A stretch of 7,437 nucleotides of DNA from Actinomycetota bacterium (GCA_947480375.1 CANKCX010000031.1:1-7437); one strand, 5' to 3'; positions 1-6,408 are shown, counted from the first letter of the stretch. Numbers and translations are program-made. Notes: generated by a model not told the origin, from the letters alone.

Positions 1-426
1 CTTTTCGAAAATCTAATTCGAGTACGCGGTGATAAAGGTTCCAGAATTTTCGTGGATTTGGAATCGAACCATCCGATTTCTCAACAGCTTATTCGCGCAG
101 ATGCTTACGATGCAGCGCTTTTAGAAATAAAAGATCGCGAAGTTTTGAAACTTCCGCCTTTCACCAGAATAGCGATAGTTTCAGGGGAGAGCGCGGCAAT
201 CAGACAACTTGCGACGCAGCTCGAAGATAATTCGCTTTTGCATACTGTTGCAGTTCAACCTTTGCTTGATAAATCAGAGACCGGTAAATCTCAATCTAGA
301 TTAATACTGCGCGCAAATATTGTGGACTCTAAAGATTTTTCTGATTTTCTACGTGACTTGGCTCGATATCGTGGAATAAAGGGTCTTACCTCGTTCCAGA
401 TTAGAATGGATCCATTCGCTATTTAG
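1..426 (+). CDS. priA: Primosomal protein N' (PriA), C-terminal end, 5' truncated
   Basis: The reading frame is open from the first base and ends at TAG 424-426, leaving 141 codons of a much longer protein. PriA takes part in restart of stalled replication forks. The visible part matches the PriA C-terminus: a stretch resembling the family's 'D...F...EL..R....PPF' (LPPFTRIA, with PPF at visible residues 52-54), then a small alpha/beta domain ending in RMDPFAI, close to the usual 'R.DVDP' finish. The GTG at 52 lies inside a conserved segment (the frame continues upstream as RVRGDKGSRIF), so it is not a start. The helicase core and zinc-binding cysteines lie outside the window, so whether this is the helicase-defective form usual in actinobacteria cannot be judged. 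The next gene, def, starts 33 bases downstream behind its own predicted promoter. Identification rests on pattern recall of the C-terminal domain. Confidence 0.85.
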   Translation, partial: LFENLIRVRGDKGSRIFVDLESNHPISQQLIRADAYDAALLEIKDREVLKLPPFTRIAIVSGESAAIRQLATQLEDNSLLHTVAVQPLLDKSETGKSQSRLILRANIVDSKDFSDFLRDLARYRGIKGLTSFQIRMDPFAI

Positions 427-447
427 GCAAATACCTAGCCGTTGGAA

Positions 448-459
448 TAGAATTCGCAG
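448..459 (+). promoter_or_regulatory. Predicted -10 element for a leaderless def transcript
   Basis: TAGAAT at 448-453 is followed by six bases and then the GTG start at 460. A -10 hexamer at this distance places transcription initiation on or next to the start codon, which predicts an mRNA without a 5' leader. No Shine-Dalgarno sequence is needed or evident. No good -35 hexamer is visible 16-18 bases upstream. The same hexamer with the same spacing precedes rpe. Confidence 0.5.
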
Positions 460-1020
460 GTGCCAGTACAACCGATACGTTTATTTGGAGATCCCGTTTT
501 AACAACTCCTGCGGGTTTGGTTACTGTCTTTGATAAAGAGTTACGAAATTTAGTTAGTGATTTAACCGAAACTATGCATGACGCACCCGGCGCAGGATTA
601 GCAGCCCCACAGATTGGGGTTTCGCTTCAAGTGTTTGTTTGGGATATAGAGGAGGGAGATGGGCATCTAATTAATCCCACCCTAGATTTATCGGAAGAGT
701 TGCAGGACGGCGAAGAAGGTTGCCTGAGTTTCCCTGGTTTAGTTTATGAAACACCACGTTCCTTTAAAGCGGTTGCTAAAGGTTTCAATATGCACGGCGA
801 GCCGGTCACGATAGAAGGAACCGAGCTATTAGCCCGCGTCTTGCAACACGAAACAGATCACCTGAACGGGATAGTTTTTATTGATCGGCTATTGACCCCC
901 GAACGCAAATTGGCAATGGCAGATATCAGGAATTCTGATTGGTTCGCGCAAGCTACAGATTTAGGAAATACTCCAATTATAAAATTTAGCCCCCATGCAA
1001 CAAATGGTCAGGCGCTTTAA
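460..1020 (+). CDS. def: Peptide deformylase
   Basis: Removes the N-terminal formyl group from nascent proteins at the ribosome, the reverse partner of Fmt encoded next door. All three family motifs are present in the 186-residue protein: GAGLAAPQIG (residues 44-53), EGCLS (86-90) and HETDH (130-134). The metal ligands are therefore Cys88, His130 and His134, and the catalytic acid/base is Glu131. Length is normal for the family, and the N-terminus (PVQPIRLFGDPVL) aligns with the usual 'I...GDPVLR' opening, which supports the GTG start at 460. That start sits exactly where the upstream TAGAAT predicts transcription to begin, so def probably heads a transcription unit with fmt and rsmB rather than depending on priA. 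fmt begins one base after the def stop. Nothing looks degraded. Confidence 0.97.
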   Translation: MPVQPIRLFGDPVLTTPAGLVTVFDKELRNLVSDLTETMHDAPGAGLAAPQIGVSLQVFVWDIEEGDGHLINPTLDLSEELQDGEEGCLSFPGLVYETPRSFKAVAKGFNMHGEPVTIEGTELLARVLQHETDHLNGIVFIDRLLTPERKLAMADIRNSDWFAQATDLGNTPIIKFSPHATNGQAL

Positions 1021-1021
1021 T

Positions 1022-1939
1022 ATGCAACTTTCCGTAGCGTCCTCATCATTGGTTTCAATTCCTGTTATCGAAGCAATCATGGCTTCGGAACACACTCTTG
1101 GTTCCATAATCACCAATCCTGATAAACCGACTGGTCGCGGCAAGAAAATTGACTCAAACGATCTTGCAAAGTGGGCCGAGGAAAAAGGTTTGGATGTAGC
1201 CAAACCAGCTGATACTTCAGAGTTGAATCGCCATCTTTTAGCAGCACAACCTCAACTAATTGTTACCGTTGCATATGGAAGATTAATTCCTGTCGAACTA
1301 TTACATGGTCCACGCTTTGGTTGGATAAATCTGCATTTTTCAATTCTCCCAAAGTTACGTGGCGCGGCTCCGGTACAGTGGGCGATTTTGAATGGCGAAA
1401 CAACCACCGGTTATACGATTTTCAAATTAGATAAGGGTATGGATACAGGCCCGGTTTACTTAAGTAAAGAGGTAAACATTAATGAAACAGATACAACGCC
1501 AATTTTGTTAGAAAAATTAGGCAAGTTGGCCGCTCCTGATATCTTGGAAGTTATTTCTACAATCGGAAAAGTTCGAGCAACTCCACAACCTCTGACTGGT
1601 GCGACTCTTGCGCCGAAGATTTCGAAGGATATGGGCAAAATTGTTTGGAAAAACCCAACTGAAAACATTTTAAGACAAGATCGAGCGCTCTCGGATAACC
1701 CTGGTATTTGGAGTACTTTCAATGGTGAGCGAATTTCGCTCTATGGACTGCACGAAGTGCTCGCCACTAATAAGCTAAATCAAGCTGGCGAGATTGAACT
1801 TGCTGAAGATAAATTATTAATCCGAACCGGGGATAGCGTTGTAGAAATTGCGGAGGTTATCCCTGCAGGTAAGAAAAGAATGTCGGGTGCGGATTTTGCA
1901 AGAGGCGCCAGACTTGCCCCGGGTGCCAAATTTGAATAG
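1022..1939 (+). CDS. fmt: Methionyl-tRNA formyltransferase
   Basis: Transfers a formyl group from 10-formyl-tetrahydrofolate to initiator Met-tRNA. The 305-residue protein has the N-terminal hydrolase/transferase fold with the catalytic triad Asn103, His105 (INLHFSILP) and Asp141 (GMDTG). It also has the folate/formyl-site motif KLRGAAPVQW (111-120) and NPDKPTGRGKK (32-42), which corresponds to the tRNA-contacting loop region. The C-terminal tRNA-binding domain (about 205-305) begins near GKIVW and contains GKKRMSGADFARG (283-295). The ATG at 1022 is chosen because the family starts 2-4 residues before the first strand. An in-frame ATG at 995 would add nine residues inside def and is less likely. 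The gap to the def stop is one base (TAA-T-ATG), suggesting coupled translation; only a weak CAGG at 1009-1012 could serve as ribosome site. The usual FAGTP near the N-terminus reads VASSS here. Confidence 0.96.
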   Translation: MQLSVASSSLVSIPVIEAIMASEHTLGSIITNPDKPTGRGKKIDSNDLAKWAEEKGLDVAKPADTSELNRHLLAAQPQLIVTVAYGRLIPVELLHGPRFGWINLHFSILPKLRGAAPVQWAILNGETTTGYTIFKLDKGMDTGPVYLSKEVNINETDTTPILLEKLGKLAAPDILEVISTIGKVRATPQPLTGATLAPKISKDMGKIVWKNPTENILRQDRALSDNPGIWSTFNGERISLYGLHEVLATNKLNQAGEIELAEDKLLIRTGDSVVEIAEVIPAGKKRMSGADFARGARLAPGAKFE

Positions 1940-3287
1940 CAAGATTTATTCAAAACCTAAACCCAACCCAGCTCGACTGCTTGCATTCGATGCCATAAGC
2001 CAAGTTAATCGTGGCGGTGCTTATGCGAATCTACGACTTCCAGAATTATTGGATAATTCAGAGTTGGATTTACGGGACCGGGCCTTTGCAACCGAGTTGG
2101 TATACGGCACTCTGCGAATGCAAGGCAAGCACGACTTTGCGATTTCGGTAAAAGCGGATCGAGCTTTAAGCGAGTTGGATGAAAAGATAGTTGATCTGCT
2201 GCGAATGGGCATCCATCAGATTTTCGAGATGCGAGTTCCGATTCACGCAGCGGTTGGTGAAACGGTGGAGATTGCACGGGCAGTTGCTGGGGAGTCCAAA
2301 GCAAGTTATGTAAATGCAATTTTGCGGGCAATATCTGCCGACTCCGAGATTTACTCGCGTTTGCAAGAAGATCCGAATATCAGTGATTTAGAGAAACTTT
2401 CAATCTTATATTCTCACCCAACTTGGATTATTTCTGCTTATTACGATCAGCTTAAGGATTGGCCAGCTGTTACAGAACTCTTACAAATTAACAATATTCC
2501 AGTGGCGCCGCACATCGTGGCCTGGCCTGGCAAATCTACAGTCGCAGAGATTCTTGCCGTAGGTGGCGAAAAACTAGCGATTGGAACCTATTCAATTCTT
2601 TCAGATCATCTGCCTAATGAATATCCAGCGATTAAGGATAAGAGAGCAGGTATCCAAGATGTTGGCTCCCAACTTATAGCTGAAATTTTCTTCGCAACCA
2701 AGGATGCAACTTCACAGAGTTGGCTTGATCTCTGTGCTGGCCCTGGTGGTAAGGCTGCACTTCTCAATAATTTATTAGAAGTTGAAAATTCCGGAAGTAA
2801 TTTCACGGCTAATGAACCCAGCGAACACCGCGCCGAATTGGTTGCGAGAGTTGTACCGCGAGAAAAAATTACAATTCACGACGGCCGTAATTTTCAAAGC
2901 TTCGGATCAAATTATGATCGCATCTTGATTGATGCGCCATGTTCTGGATTAGGCGCTCTACGACGCAGACCGGAAGCTAGATGGCGTCGCTCAATCAACG
3001 ATTTGAAAGAACTTCTACCGCTTCAACGTGATTTGATCGATTCGGCATATCAAATGTTAAATCCAGGTGGAATTATTGGTTTCGCTACCTGCTCGCCATT
3101 GCTCGCCGAAACAAAGGGGCAGGTATTGGATGCAATGTATCGCCATAAAGATCTGATGCTTCTGGATATTTCGAAGTTCTCGCCAGCGGGCGCCACTGGA
3201 GTAAACCCTGATGGCTCATTGCAGTTGTGGACCCATGAGGATGGAACTGATTCGATGTTCATGGCGTTGCTTCAAAAACCGATGTGA
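1923..3287 (+). CDS. rsmB: 16S rRNA (cytosine-967-C5)-methyltransferase RsmB
   Basis: Methylates C967 (E. coli numbering) of 16S rRNA using S-adenosylmethionine. An N-terminal NusB-like RNA-binding domain (about residues 15-140; NPARLLAFDAI, then FATELVYGTLR) is followed by a Rossmann-type methyltransferase domain (about 240-453). Visible methyltransferase motifs are QDVGSQLIAEIF, the SAM loop LDLCAGPGGK (268-277), motif IV DAPCSGLG with Cys340, and motif VI ATCS with Cys390. The two cysteines are the release and catalytic nucleophile pair of this family. The start is uncertain. GTG at 1923 gives 454 residues with about 14 residues before the conserved NPAR, as in related proteins, and overlaps fmt by 17 bases. 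TTG at 1932 (451 residues) is a close alternative. A longer form from ATG 1848 lies deep inside fmt and adds non-conserved residues. None of these starts has a good ribosome site, so translation is probably coupled to fmt. Confidence 0.93.
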   Translation: MPNLNSKIYSKPKPNPARLLAFDAISQVNRGGAYANLRLPELLDNSELDLRDRAFATELVYGTLRMQGKHDFAISVKADRALSELDEKIVDLLRMGIHQIFEMRVPIHAAVGETVEIARAVAGESKASYVNAILRAISADSEIYSRLQEDPNISDLEKLSILYSHPTWIISAYYDQLKDWPAVTELLQINNIPVAPHIVAWPGKSTVAEILAVGGEKLAIGTYSILSDHLPNEYPAIKDKRAGIQDVGSQLIAEIFFATKDATSQSWLDLCAGPGGKAALLNNLLEVENSGSNFTANEPSEHRAELVARVVPREKITIHDGRNFQSFGSNYDRILIDAPCSGLGALRRRPEARWRRSINDLKELLPLQRDLIDSAYQMLNPGGIIGFATCSPLLAETKGQVLDAMYRHKDLMLLDISKFSPAGATGVNPDGSLQLWTHEDGTDSMFMALLQKPM

Positions 3288-3296
3288 ATATCAAAC

Positions 3297-3308
3297 TAGA
3301 ATAGCCGC
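3297..3308 (+). promoter_or_regulatory. Predicted -10 element for a leaderless rpe transcript
   Basis: TAGAAT at 3297-3302 is followed by six bases and the rpe ATG at 3309. Hexamer and spacing are identical to those before def. It lies in the 21-base gap after rsmB, so rpe can be transcribed on its own in addition to any read-through from def-fmt-rsmB. No -35 match was found. Confidence 0.5.
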
Positions 3309-3968
3309 ATGAAACGAATCTGCCCAAGCATTCTCAACGCAGATCGAAGTAATCTTGCCGCTGAAATAGCGCGGATTTCCGAACAGTCCGATATGTTGCA
3401 CCTAGACGTTATGGATAATATTTTCGTACCTAATCTAACTTTTGACTTACTGGAATCAACAAAAATTATTTCAGATTCGGCACTTCCTGTAGATGCGCAT
3501 TTGATGATTGCAGATCCTGATGAGCAAGCGCATTTATTCGCTAAAGCTGGTGCAGCAAGTGTCACATTTCATTTTGAAGCGAGTTTGGATCCACGAGCCA
3601 CAATTAATCGAATCCATGACCAGGGTTCTAGAGTAGGTATCGCGTTAAAGCCTGCGACCGATTTTGTAAATATCGCGCCGTATTTGGATCAGATAGACAT
3701 GGTTTTGATTATGACGGTAGAACCCGGCTTTGGTGGTCAGAGTTTTATGGAGAATATGATGCCCAAAGTTGCGCAGGCAAGACGCGAGATTGATTCGAAA
3801 CATCTTGGCAAAATCTGGTTGCAAGTTGACGGTGGAATTTCATTAGAGACAATTTCTAAGGCGAACGAGGCGGGTGCAGATACCTTTGTTGCGGGGAGCG
3901 CGGTATTTAAAGCCTCTAATCCAGGTGAAATGGTGGACTTATTGCGAGCTGCTGCTAATTCTAATTAA
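3309..3968 (+). CDS. rpe: Ribulose-phosphate 3-epimerase
   Basis: Interconverts ribulose 5-phosphate and xylulose 5-phosphate in the cytosolic pentose phosphate pathway. The 219-residue protein is a complete (beta/alpha)8 barrel of normal length. Motifs in order are PSILNAD (6-12, with Ser7), LHLDVMD (30-36, metal ligands His31 and Asp33), VDAHLMI (61-67, His64), VEPGFGGQSF (137-146, flexible phosphate loop), VDGGI (173-177, Asp174 acting as the second catalytic aspartate) and VAGSAVF near the C-terminus (phosphate binding). The usual MDGxFVPN reads MDNIFVPN; Gly to Asn at 37 lies outside the metal ligands and probably does not matter. The ATG at 3309 fits the family N-terminus. It has no Shine-Dalgarno sequence but follows a TAGAAT at leaderless spacing. 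Its supply of pentose phosphates is metabolically upstream of PRPP, the substrate of the downstream hisG, although each unit appears to have its own promoter. Confidence 0.97.
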   Translation: MKRICPSILNADRSNLAAEIARISEQSDMLHLDVMDNIFVPNLTFDLLESTKIISDSALPVDAHLMIADPDEQAHLFAKAGAASVTFHFEASLDPRATINRIHDQGSRVGIALKPATDFVNIAPYLDQIDMVLIMTVEPGFGGQSFMENMMPKVAQARREIDSKHLGKIWLQVDGGISLETISKANEAGADTFVAGSAVFKASNPGEMVDLLRAAANSN

Positions 3969-3993
3969 TCTGCAAGAGCCTCCCCAACTAGGT

Positions 3994-4004
3994 TAAAATC
4001 AACC
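3994..4004 (+). promoter_or_regulatory. Predicted -10 element for a leaderless hisE-hisG transcript
   Basis: TAAAAT at 3994-3999 is followed by five bases (CAACC) and the hisE ATG at 4005. This is the closest of the five elements to the ideal TATAAT in composition. It lies in the 36-base gap after rpe, which contains no terminator hairpin that I can see. Transcription starting here would give a leaderless hisE-hisG message. Confidence 0.5.
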
Positions 4005-4268
4005 ATGAAGAATTTCGAATCGCTTTGGTTAGAACTTAACGAAATTGCTAAATCAAGACCGCTCGATTCGGGGACCGTACGTGAATTAGACGCTGGTGTT
4101 CATACGATCGGAAAAAAGATAATTGAAGAAGCGGGTGAGGTTTGGATTGCTGCCGAATATCAGAGTGATTCTGAACTAGCCCTTGAAATTAGCCAGCTTC
4201 TGTATCACCTTCAGGTTTTGATGATTTCTCGCGGCATCAAATTAGATGACGTATACAAGAATCTATAG
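4005..4268 (+). CDS. hisE: Phosphoribosyl-ATP pyrophosphohydrolase
   Basis: Catalyses the second step of histidine synthesis, hydrolysing phosphoribosyl-ATP to phosphoribosyl-AMP and pyrophosphate. The 87-residue protein is a stand-alone HisE, not fused to HisI. It shows the all-alpha MazG-like pattern: FESLWLEL near the start, [17 protein letters not shown] (22-38), the metal-binding EEAGE (Glu41, Glu42, Glu45) and EISQLLYH (61-68). The glutamine in EISQ, where many bacteria have aspartate, is also found in actinobacterial HisE as I recall the Mycobacterium sequence, so it marks the lineage and does not indicate damage. The C-terminus [13 protein letters not shown] is likewise typical. hisG follows 11 bases after the stop, so the two form an operon. 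In actinobacteria this hisE-hisG pair is commonly separate from the rest of the his genes, none of which appear here. Confidence 0.96.
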   Translation: MKNFESLWLELNEIAKSRPLDSGTVRELDAGVHTIGKKIIEEAGEVWIAAEYQSDSELALEISQLLYHLQVLMISRGIKLDDVYKNL

Positions 4269-4270
4269 TT

Positions 4271-4274
4271 AGGA
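4271..4274 (+). promoter_or_regulatory. Shine-Dalgarno sequence of hisG
   Basis: AGGA lies five bases before the GTG at 4280 and supports that start. It is the only recognisable ribosome site in the window. It occurs at a gene inside an operon, where a leaderless start is not possible. Confidence 0.45.
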
Positions 4275-4279
4275 AATCT

Positions 4280-5128
4280 GTGACTCTTCGAATAGCTGTT
4301 CCAAATAAGGGCTCGCTCGCTGAATCTTCGGCTTTGATGCTGAAGGAGGCTGGTTATCGCCAACGCAGCGATATGCGTGACTTGGTTTTGATAGATCCAG
4401 ATAACGATGTTGAATTTTATTATCTTCGCCCTAGAGATATCGCGGTTTATGTCGGCAGTGGAGAGTTGGAAGCTGGTATTACCGGAAGAGATCTTCTTAT
4501 TGATTCTGGCGCTGACGCAAGTGAAATCCTCGAACTGAATTTTGGTAGAAGCACATTCCGATTTGCAGGACCTACTGAAGCAAAGTTGGGCGAGAAAGAT
4601 CTTGCAGGAAAAAGAATCGCGACTGCTTATCCTGGATTACTTGCGGGTTATTTGAAGGCGAAGAATATGGCGGCGGATATTGTTCGACTAGATGGCGCTG
4701 TTGAAAGTTCGATTAGATTGGGCGTTGCCGATGTAATCGCCGATGTTGTGTCTACTGGTGGAACTCTGAGAGCAGCTGGGCTATCTACTTTTGGAGAAGT
4801 ACTTCTTGAAAGCGAAGCTGTACTGATCACTCGGAATGGTTCGGCGAATTCGAAAACTATAGAAACTTTAATTCGAAGACTTAGCGGAGTTGTAATTGCA
4901 AGACAATATGTTTTAGTCGATTACGATGTGAAGAGCGCTGATTTAGAGAGCGCATGTGCACTAACTCCAGGAATCGAATCTCCGACGATTTCACCACTGC
5001 AGAAATCGGATTGGAATGCGGTTCGTGCAATGGTTAAGCGATCAGACATTAATCGAATAATGGATGAACTTTGGGCGGTAGGAGCACGGGGAATTTTGGT
5101 AACTGATATCCACGCCTGTCGACTGTAG
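4280..5128 (+). CDS. hisG: ATP phosphoribosyltransferase, long form
   Basis: Catalyses the first, committed step of histidine synthesis: ATP plus PRPP gives phosphoribosyl-ATP, the substrate of HisE encoded just upstream. At 282 residues it is the long (hexameric) form, which needs no HisZ partner. The catalytic domains open with LRIAVPNKGSL (3-13) and carry YVGSGELEAGITGRDL (57-72) and the PRPP-binding loop DVVSTGGT (155-162). The C-terminal ACT-like regulatory domain (about 203-282; VVIARQYVLVDYDV, TPGIESPTISPL, ending DIHACRL) is where histidine feedback inhibition acts in this class. The GTG start is fixed by the conserved N-terminus and an AGGA five bases upstream. The gene ends 6 bases before the stop codon of serB on the opposite strand, leaving no room for a terminator of its own. 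Confidence 0.97.
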   Translation: MTLRIAVPNKGSLAESSALMLKEAGYRQRSDMRDLVLIDPDNDVEFYYLRPRDIAVYVGSGELEAGITGRDLLIDSGADASEILELNFGRSTFRFAGPTEAKLGEKDLAGKRIATAYPGLLAGYLKAKNMAADIVRLDGAVESSIRLGVADVIADVVSTGGTLRAAGLSTFGEVLLESEAVLITRNGSANSKTIETLIRRLSGVVIARQYVLVDYDVKSADLESACALTPGIESPTISPLQKSDWNAVRAMVKRSDINRIMDELWAVGARGILVTDIHACRL

Positions 5129-5157
5129 AAAAATTTATTTAGAGCCGTCTGCGCTCT
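5129..5157 (-). terminator. Weak candidate terminator at the 3' end of serB
   Basis: Read on the - strand, AGAGC (5157-5153), a seven-base loop and GCTCT (5145-5141) can form a 5-bp hairpin in the last codons of serB. It is followed by AAATAAA and five T residues (5133-5129) just past the stop. The stem is short and the T-run starts seven bases after it, so this is a poor match to an intrinsic terminator. It is the only candidate near the convergent hisG/serB ends. On the + strand the hairpin has no following T-run. Confidence 0.2.
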
Positions 5158-6349
5158 CTATTTCCTCGCGCGTTATTCCCATGAGATAAAGAACGGAATC
5201 TAAGTAAGGGGAGTTAATCGAGCTGCTTGCTGCTGCTCGTACGGCAGGCTTTGCGTTAAATGCAATTCCTAGTCCCGCTATTTCAAGCATTCCTAAATCG
5301 TTCGCACCATCGCCGATAGCGATTGTCTGAGCAAGACTTACTCCTTCAGAATTCGCAAATTCGCGAAGAGCCGCCGCCTTTGCAGCGCGATCAATAATCG
5401 CACCAGTAATTTTGCCGGTTAACTTGTTATCAGTTACCTCTAATTTATTGGCTCGGTAATAGTCGATACTCAATTCTTTTAGCAGGGGCTCGATGACATC
5501 GATAAAGCCACCTGAGACAACTCCAACCTTATGACCAAGACGGTGCAAGGTTCGAATTAAAGTTCGGGCGCCAGGAGTTAGTGTTATTTCTTTAGCGACC
5601 TCTTCGAGTATCGCAACATCGGCTCCGGCTAAAAGGCCGACTCGCGCAGTAAGTGATCCGGCGAAATCCAATTCACCGCGCATTGCTGCTTCGGTAATTT
5701 CTGAAACTTTCTCACCCACGCCAAATTTAGTGGCGATAACGTCAATGACTTCTTGCTGGATCAAAGTTGAATCCATATCAAGCAGAACAATGCGTTTGGC
5801 TCTTCTTGTAAGTCCGCTCTGTTCGACGGCGATATCAATATCATTTGCACGAGCGATTTCGGCTAGCTCTCTTTGAATAATCTTGAGATCGTTCTCGGCG
5901 GCAGAGAGAGTTACTTCCATAGCAATTGCAGTCAGTGGGTATGAGGCAGTGCGATGAATCCGATCAATATTTCCGCCTTGTTCAGCAATCTTTGTTGCTA
6001 TGGCGGCGACTCCGGCTGGTTTCAAATTTTGTGAAAGGGCAACTATATGTAGATTTGAACTAGCGACATCTCCCTTTGCTTCATCAGTGAAGTCGATTGC
6101 GAGATCAAGCCCCAATTTATTTGTGGCGGCAAGTAGATCGGTTTCAATAGCTGGCGCATGCGCCGGATCTAGTGCAATCAGTGCGGTTAGAATCAAACGT
6201 CCTCGAATTACGACTTGCTCGATATCTAGGACTGTAATTGCGAAGGGTTCTAAGGCTCCAAATAGCGCCTGAGTTACGCCCGGCGCATCGACTCCTGAAA
6301 TAAGTATCAGGCCAGTATGTTGCGGTTTCTGCGCTTTATCTTGGCTCAT
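5135..6349 (-). CDS. serB: Phosphoserine phosphatase with two N-terminal ACT domains
   Basis: Dephosphorylates 3-phosphoserine to serine, the last step of serine synthesis. The 404-residue protein resembles the actinobacterial SerB2 type. ACT domain 1 spans about residues 12-85, with the ligand-loop pattern ISGVDAPGVT at 17-26. ACT domain 2 spans about 98-170, with GGNIDRIHR and YPLTAIAMEV. A HAD phosphatase domain follows from about 185. HAD motifs are DMDST (191-195; nucleophile Asp191, acid/base Asp193), Glu200 and Arg224 (MRGELDF) for substrate carboxylate and amine contacts, VSGGF (278-282; Ser279), Lys324, and GDGANDL (346-352; Mg ligands). The ACT domains suggest control by serine or another amino acid and oligomer formation, as known for mycobacterial SerB2. 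The ATG at 6349 follows a TAATCT at leaderless spacing. The gene converges on hisG and diverges from the ABC ATPase gene. Confidence 0.96.
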   Translation of the reverse strand: MSQDKAQKPQHTGLILISGVDAPGVTQALFGALEPFAITVLDIEQVVIRGRLILTALIALDPAHAPAIETDLLAATNKLGLDLAIDFTDEAKGDVASSNLHIVALSQNLKPAGVAAIATKIAEQGGNIDRIHRTASYPLTAIAMEVTLSAAENDLKIIQRELAEIARANDIDIAVEQSGLTRRAKRIVLLDMDSTLIQQEVIDVIATKFGVGEKVSEITEAAMRGELDFAGSLTARVGLLAGADVAILEEVAKEITLTPGARTLIRTLHRLGHKVGVVSGGFIDVIEPLLKELSIDYYRANKLEVTDNKLTGKITGAIIDRAAKAAALREFANSEGVSLAQTIAIGDGANDLGMLEIAGLGIAFNAKPAVRAAASSSINSPYLDSVLYLMGITREEIESADGSK

Positions 6350-6361
6350 TGACCTAGATTA
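6350..6361 (-). promoter_or_regulatory. Predicted -10 element for a leaderless serB transcript
   Basis: On the - strand, TAATCT (6361-6356) is followed by six bases (AGGTCA) and the serB ATG at 6349. The AGG inside those six bases is too close to the ATG to serve as a ribosome site. It shares the 59-base region 6350-6408 with the promoter of the divergent ABC ATPase gene. Confidence 0.45.
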
Positions 6362-6387
6362 GCGGTTCGTCGCATGTACTCGCTGCT

Positions 6388-6399
6388 GATACAGGTATC
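6388..6399. repeat. Short inverted repeat overlapping the ABC ATPase -10 element
   Basis: GATAC-AG-GTATC is a near-perfect palindrome covering the first four bases of the predicted -10 (TATCTT, 6396-6401). A second inverted pair, ACAGG (6391-6395) and CCTGT (6406-6410), overlaps it and brackets the -10 and the start codon. The position is what an operator for a repressor would occupy, but the arms are only five bases long and may be chance. Confidence 0.2.
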
Positions 6400-6408
6400 T
6401 TTACGCCT
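6396..6408 (+). promoter_or_regulatory. Predicted -10 element for a leaderless ABC ATPase transcript
   Basis: TATCTT at 6396-6401 is followed by seven bases and the GTG at 6409. The spacing is one base longer than at def, rpe and serB but still compatible with initiation on the start codon. No -35 match and no Shine-Dalgarno sequence are visible. Confidence 0.4.

Noticed and set aside
52..426. GTG at 52 as the start of an independent 124-residue gene
   Set aside because: The frame is open to base 1 and the upstream residues continue the PriA C-terminal pattern, so this is the tail of priA.
995..1021. ATG at 995 as the fmt start
   Set aside because: It adds nine residues (MQQMVRRFN) absent from the family and overlaps def. 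ATG 1022 gives the normal N-terminus.
1848..1922. ATG at 1848 as the rsmB start
   Set aside because: The extra 25 residues are the out-of-frame shadow of the conserved Fmt C-terminus, and the overlap with fmt would be 92 bases.
2005..2331. 108-residue open frame antisense to rsmB
   Set aside because: It lies wholly opposite the conserved NusB-like domain of rsmB, has no recognisable motif and no start signal, and its composition fits a shadow frame. The same applies to the antisense frames at 961-1203, 1456-1722, 2606-2806, 3050-3262, 3296-3565 and 4648-4830.
3411..3440. Rpe MDGxFVPN reads MDNIFVPN: possible loss of function
   Set aside because: The metal ligands and both catalytic aspartates are intact and the change is outside them, so it is treated as natural variation.
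4185..4209. HisE EISQ in place of the common EISD/EaaD aspartate: possible defect
   Set aside because: As recalled, actinobacterial HisE proteins carry EISQLLY at this site, so it is a normal lineage feature.
6000..6272. 90-residue + strand open frame opposite serB
   Set aside because: It is serine- and alanine-rich shadow sequence opposite the conserved SerB ACT domains, with no promoter or ribosome signal.
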